A stretch of 64,000 nucleotides of DNA from assembly GCF_002157355.1 (NCBI RefSeq), contig NZ_LYMK01000009.1:62001-126000 (forward strand). The letters are read 5' to 3'. Both the position numbers and the translations under genes were made by a program. The notes beneath the pieces were generated by a model, which saw only the letters and a program-made list of their open reading frames with translations, searched no databases and was not told the DNA's origin. This DNA is from Variovorax sp. JS1663. GTDB taxonomy: Bacteria > Pseudomonadota > Gammaproteobacteria > Burkholderiales > Burkholderiaceae_C. Positions 61,013-64,000 of the stretch are shown piece by piece (the first letter of the stretch is position 1; the number at the start of each line of letters is the position of its first letter).

Positions 61013-61897
61013 CTACTTCTTTCTGCCGAACAAGCCTGCCGGACGCAGCAGCAGGACGATGGCCATGACCACGAACACCACCGTCGAAGAGGCCTCCGGG
61101 TAGTACACCTTCGTCAGCGCCTCGATGACGCCCAGCGACAGGCCGGTGACGATCGAGCCCGCGATGGAGCCCATGCCGCCGATGACCACCACCGCGAACA
61201 CCACGATGATCAGGTTCTGCCCCATCAACGGCGAGACCTGGATGACGGGTGCGGCCAGAACGCCCGCGAAGGCCGCAAGGGCCACTCCCGCCGCATAGGT
61301 CAGCGTGATCATCAAAGGCACGTTGACGCCGAAGGCCATGACCAGGCGCGGGTTCTCCGTGCCGGCGCGCAGGTAGGCTCCGAGCCGCGTGCGCTCGATC
61401 AGGTACCAGGTGCCCAGGCATGCAGCCAGCGACGCGCCCACCACCCAGGCCCGGTACGCGGGCAGCGCCATGAAGCCCAGCGGCACGGCGCCGCCCAGCC
61501 CCTCCGGCGTCGGGTACGGCAGGCCGGAGACGCCGTAGCGGGCTCGCAGCAGGCCTTCGACGACCATCGTGATGCCGAGCGTGAGCAGCAGGCCGTAGAG
61601 ATGGTCGAGCTGGTAGACGAAGCGCAGCATGCCCCGTTCGAGCGCGGCGCCGATCAGGCCGACGCACAAGGGCGCCAGGGCCAGCATCCACCAGTAGCCG
61701 AGCCCGAGTTCTTCGAGCCCGATCCAGGTCAGCACCGCGCCCAGCATGAACATGGCGCCGTGGGCGAAATTGACGACGTTGAGCAGGCCGAAGATGACCG
61801 CCAGCCCCAGGCTCAGCGTCGCATAGAAAGAACCGTTGACCAGCCCGAGCAGCAGCTGCGACAGCAAAGCCGGCGACGACACGCCGAAGAAAGTCAT
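61013..61897 (-). CDS. livH: Branched-chain amino acid-type ABC transporter permease (LivH-like)
   Basis: A 294-residue permease of the LivH family with 8-9 helices. LLLGLVNGSFYATLSLGLAV and IFGLLNVVNFAHGAMFMLGA are the N-terminal signature. RAGTENPRLVMAFGVNV is the EAA-like coupling loop, followed by VVVIGGMGSIAGSIVTGLSLG. It ends RPAGLFGRKK. It lies 15 bp downstream of livF and upstream of livM. Ligands of such systems include branched-chain amino acids, amides, urea and aromatic acids. Confidence 0.92.
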   Translation of the reverse strand: MTFFGVSSPALLSQLLLGLVNGSFYATLSLGLAVIFGLLNVVNFAHGAMFMLGAVLTWIGLEELGLGYWWMLALAPLCVGLIGAALERGMLRFVYQLDHLYGLLLTLGITMVVEGLLRARYGVSGLPYPTPEGLGGAVPLGFMALPAYRAWVVGASLAACLGTWYLIERTRLGAYLRAGTENPRLVMAFGVNVPLMITLTYAAGVALAAFAGVLAAPVIQVSPLMGQNLIIVVFAVVVIGGMGSIAGSIVTGLSLGVIEALTKVYYPEASSTVVFVVMAIVLLLRPAGLFGRKK

Positions 61898-61912
61898 GAT
61901 GGTGAGTCCCCC

Positions 61913-62671
61913 TCAGATGCCGAGAAGCGTGTCGAGCTCGGGCTTGTTGGCGGCCAGGTCGCGCGCCTCGAAGTGCTTGACGATCGTGCCGTGCTCCATC
62001 ACGTAGAAGCGGTCGGCGAGCGGCGCCGCGAAGCGGAAGTTCTGCTCCACCATCACGACGGTGTAGCCGCGCTGCTTGAGCATGAGGATCATCCGCGCGA
62101 GCGCCTGCACGATGACCGGCGCCAGGCCTTCCGAGATCTCGTCGAGCAGCAGCAGGTTGGCGCCGGTGCGCAGGATGCGCGCGACGGCCAGCATCTGCTG
62201 CTCGCCGCCCGACAGCCGCGTGCCCTGGCTGTGGCGGCGCTCGGCGAGGTTGGGGAACAGTTCGTAGATCTCTTCCACGCTCATGCCAGCACCGCCGGCC
62301 TTGAGCACCGGCGGAAGCAGCAGGTTTTCCTCGCACGACAGGCTGGAGAAGATGCCGCGCTCCTCGGGGCAGTAGCCGACGCCCAGTGGCGCGATGCGAT
62401 GCACCGGCAGGTGCACCACCTCGTGGCCGTGGATGCGCACCGATCCCTTGCGCGCACCGGTCAGGCCCATGATGGCGCGCAGCGTCGTCGTGCGCCCTGC
62501 CCCGTTGCGGCCCAGGAGCGTGACCACCTCGCCGCGGTTCACCCGCAGATCGACGTCGTGCAGGATGTGCGACTCGCCGTACCAGGCCTGCAGCCTGGAA
62601 AGCTCGAGCGCAGGCGCCTGCGCGTTGGCCGCGGTGATGGCGGGCGGCGTGGCGGGCCTCTCAATGCGCAT
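61913..62671 (-). CDS. livF: ABC transporter ATP-binding protein LivF-like, with Arg in Walker A
   Basis: A 252-residue ATPase of a branched-chain-type transporter. Walker A reads GRNGAGRTTTLR, with Arg60 where Lys is canonical. The signature TRLSGGEQQML and Walker B LLLLDEISEGLAP with catalytic Glu are intact, followed by the H-loop region VVMVEQN. I recall the Arg variant in other LivF proteins, so it may be functional. Its start overlaps the livG stop by 11 bp. It forms a heterodimer with LivG. Confidence 0.92.
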   Translation of the reverse strand: MRIERPATPPAITAANAQAPALELSRLQAWYGESHILHDVDLRVNRGEVVTLLGRNGAGRTTTLRAIMGLTGARKGSVRIHGHEVVHLPVHRIAPLGVGYCPEERGIFSSLSCEENLLLPPVLKAGGAGMSVEEIYELFPNLAERRHSQGTRLSGGEQQMLAVARILRTGANLLLLDEISEGLAPVIVQALARMILMLKQRGYTVVMVEQNFRFAAPLADRFYVMEHGTIVKHFEARDLAANKPELDTLLGI

Positions 62672-63440
62672 GGTCGAGTCCCGTCTCCACCGAGCCCATG
62701 TAGGCCTCGATGACGCGCGGATCGCTGGACACCGCCGCGTACGGTCCCTCGGCGAGGATCGCTCCGCGCTGCAGGACGGTGATGCAGTCGGCGATGGTCG
62801 ACACCACGCCCATGTTGTGTTCGACCAGCAGGGTCGTGCGGCCTGCCGACACCTTCTTGATCAGCTGCGCGACTCTTTCCACGTCCTCGTGGCCCATGCC
62901 CTGCGTCGGCTCGTCGAGCAGCATGACCTCGGGCTCCATGGCCAGCGTGGTCGCGATCTCCAGCGCGCGCTTGCGGCCGTAGGGCAGCTCGACGGTGGGC
63001 ACCTGTGCGAACTCGGCCAGGCCCACCTGGTCGAGCAGCGCCATCGCACGCTCGTCGAGCACCGACAGCGAGCGGGCGCTGCGCCAGAAGTGCATCGACT
63101 GCCCCAGCCGGCGCTGCAGCCCGATGCGGACGTTGTGCATGGCCGTGAGATGCGGAAAGACGGCGGAGATCTGGAACGAGCGCACCATGCCCATGCGGGC
63201 GACGCGGGCCGGCTTCGCCCGCGTGATGTCGACGCCGTTGAAGCGGATCGATCCCGCGCTGGGCGCCAGGAACTTCGTCAGCAGGTTGAAGCAGGTGGTC
63301 TTGCCCGCGCCGTTGGGACCGATCAGCGCATGGATCGATCCCCGGCGCACGCGCAGGTCGACCTGGTCGACGGCCTTGAAGCCGGCGAAGGCCTTGGTCA
63401 GGCCCTCGGTGACCAGGACGTGGTCGGAGTCAGGGGTCAT
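62661..63440 (-). CDS. livG: ABC transporter ATP-binding protein LivG-like
   Basis: A 259-residue ATPase. Walker A is IGPNGAGKTTCFNLLT, with canonical Lys. The signature loop is degenerate (VELPYGRKRALEIA), as is normal in LivG. Walker B is VMLLDEPTQGMGHEDV, and the H-loop is LLVEHNMGVVS. It lies 34 bp after livK and overlaps livF. It pairs with LivF to power the LivHM permease. Confidence 0.93.
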   Translation of the reverse strand: MTPDSDHVLVTEGLTKAFAGFKAVDQVDLRVRRGSIHALIGPNGAGKTTCFNLLTKFLAPSAGSIRFNGVDITRAKPARVARMGMVRSFQISAVFPHLTAMHNVRIGLQRRLGQSMHFWRSARSLSVLDERAMALLDQVGLAEFAQVPTVELPYGRKRALEIATTLAMEPEVMLLDEPTQGMGHEDVERVAQLIKKVSAGRTTLLVEHNMGVVSTIADCITVLQRGAILAEGPYAAVSSDPRVIEAYMGSVETGLDHAH

Positions 63441-63474
63441 GGGAGTGCTGCTTCGTGGGCCGGCGCTGCGATGC

Positions 63475-64000
63475 TCAGCGCGATGCGGTCTTGAAGACCT
63501 TGCACTGGCTGTCCTTCTGCGGCAGGAAGACCTCCTCGCCCGGCAGCGTCTTCTCGAGCGCGTAGAGATCCCACGGCCCTTTCGACTCCTGCGGCGTCTT
63601 CACACGGAAGTAGTAGTAGTCGTGGATCATGCGGCCGTCGGCGCGCAGCTTCGCGTTGCGCACCACGTCGTCCTTGATCGGGATCTCGTGCATCTTCCTG
63701 ACGACGGTCCTGGCGTCGTCGGACTTGGTGGCCGCCACGGCCTTGAGGTAGTGGTAAACCGACGAGTACACGCCCGCATGGGTCAGCGAGGGCGGGCCCT
63801 TCTTGTAGACGTCCATGAAGCGCTTGCCGAAGCGGCGCGTGCCGTCGTCGATGTCCCAGTAGAAGCTCTCGGGAAAGCGCAGGCCCTTGGCCTGGTCGAG
63901 GCCGACGCCCTTGATCTCGTACACGGTCGGGAAGAAGGCTGCGAGCGACTGCGCATTGCCCAGTTGGAACTCCTTGGCCGACTTGATGGCGTTGGCCGAA
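63475..64000 (-). CDS. livK: ABC transporter substrate-binding protein (LivK-like), 5' part outside window
   Basis: The C-terminal 174 residues of a periplasmic binding protein of the Leu/Ile/Val-binding family. The frame is open to base 64000 and reads ANAIKSAKEFQLGNAQSL, FFPTVYEIKGVGLDQAKG, ESFYWDIDDGTRRFGKRFMD, AGVYSSVYHYLKAV, ending QKDSQCKVFKTASR. Y-S-S-V-x-H-Y-L-K-A-V is the typical Peripla_BP_6 region. The signal peptide lies beyond the window. It is the first gene of the liv operon seen here. Confidence 0.88.
   Translation of the reverse strand, partial: SANAIKSAKEFQLGNAQSLAAFFPTVYEIKGVGLDQAKGLRFPESFYWDIDDGTRRFGKRFMDVYKKGPPSLTHAGVYSSVYHYLKAVAATKSDDARTVVRKMHEIPIKDDVVRNAKLRADGRMIHDYYYFRVKTPQESKGPWDLYALEKTLPGEEVFLPQKDSQCKVFKTASR

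Noticed and set aside
62492..62494. Dead LivF ATPase
   Set aside because: The rest of the ATPase motifs are intact and the Arg variant is, as I recall, seen in related LivF proteins, so it is not called a pseudogene.

Overview
This is a GC-rich window with the dense, operon-packed layout of a soil or water betaproteobacterium. The evidence points to Burkholderiales, most likely Comamonadaceae (Variovorax/Ramlibacter-like). It holds five orphan Bug/TctC-type periplasmic binding proteins with no TctA/TctB partners, many LysR regulators each divergent from a small catabolic operon, an rpe-apaG neighbourhood, an LpxO-like hydroxylase, and a GC-rich intergenic repeat of the kind dispersed in Comamonadaceae. 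The taxonomic call is inference. I see no tRNA, rRNA, CRISPR array, intact insertion sequence or phage gene.

Layout. 1-7.6 kb is mostly housekeeping: rpe (cut by the left edge), apaG, a cation/proton antiporter, a GCS2-type carboxylate-amine ligase, thiL, an argC-like reductase with a divergent LysR, and an lpxO-like gene. 7.6-15.8 kb is a six-gene catabolic operon (two Atz/Trz-type amidohydrolases, a GMC oxidoreductase, an NTF2-like protein, two Bug receptors) facing a LysR gene. 15.8-17.3 kb has an MHYT membrane protein and a scar where remnants of an amidohydrolase gene and a carotenoid-oxygenase gene abut. 17.3-22.1 kb is an SDR / saccharopine-dehydrogenase-like / acyl-CoA synthetase / thiolase operon behind a promoter overlapped by repeated TTGAC-type operators.

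22.3-26.3 kb has a PEP-mutase-family enzyme, a small lipoprotein, a two-component pair and a small unknown protein. 26.3-30 kb is LysR / Bug / FAD monooxygenase. 30-36 kb is a five-gene operon that looks like neutral-lipid or polyester storage: alpha/beta hydrolase, acyl-CoA synthetase, wax ester synthase/DGAT, MFS transporter, phasin. A 30-bp palindrome sits in its leader. 36-43.3 kb has two AraC regulators, a hydrolase, an OsmC protein, three tandem SAM methyltransferases and a DJ-1/PfpI protein. 43.5-45.9 kb has a cyclic-nucleotide-domain/FAD oxidoreductase fusion with a response regulator.

45.9-58.6 kb has two catabolic modules around one large winged-helix/ATPase/TPR regulator. One is a molybdenum hydroxylase (IorAB-like) with cytochrome c, aldehyde dehydrogenase and Bug. 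The other is a TauD-like dioxygenase, an HpcH/HpaI aldolase-like protein and a near-duplicate Bug, with a divergent LysR. 58.6-64 kb is a branched-chain-amino-acid-type ABC operon (livKGFHM order) ending in a DAO-family FAD oxidase; livK runs off the right edge.

The recurring theme is uptake receptor + oxidative or hydrolytic enzymes + dedicated regulator. The substrates cannot be read from sequence alone. The most unusual points are the six-gene amidohydrolase/GMC operon, the storage-lipid operon with a cationic-tailed wax synthase and an AraC-linked palindrome, the twin receptors around one regulator, and several unassigned palindromic operators.
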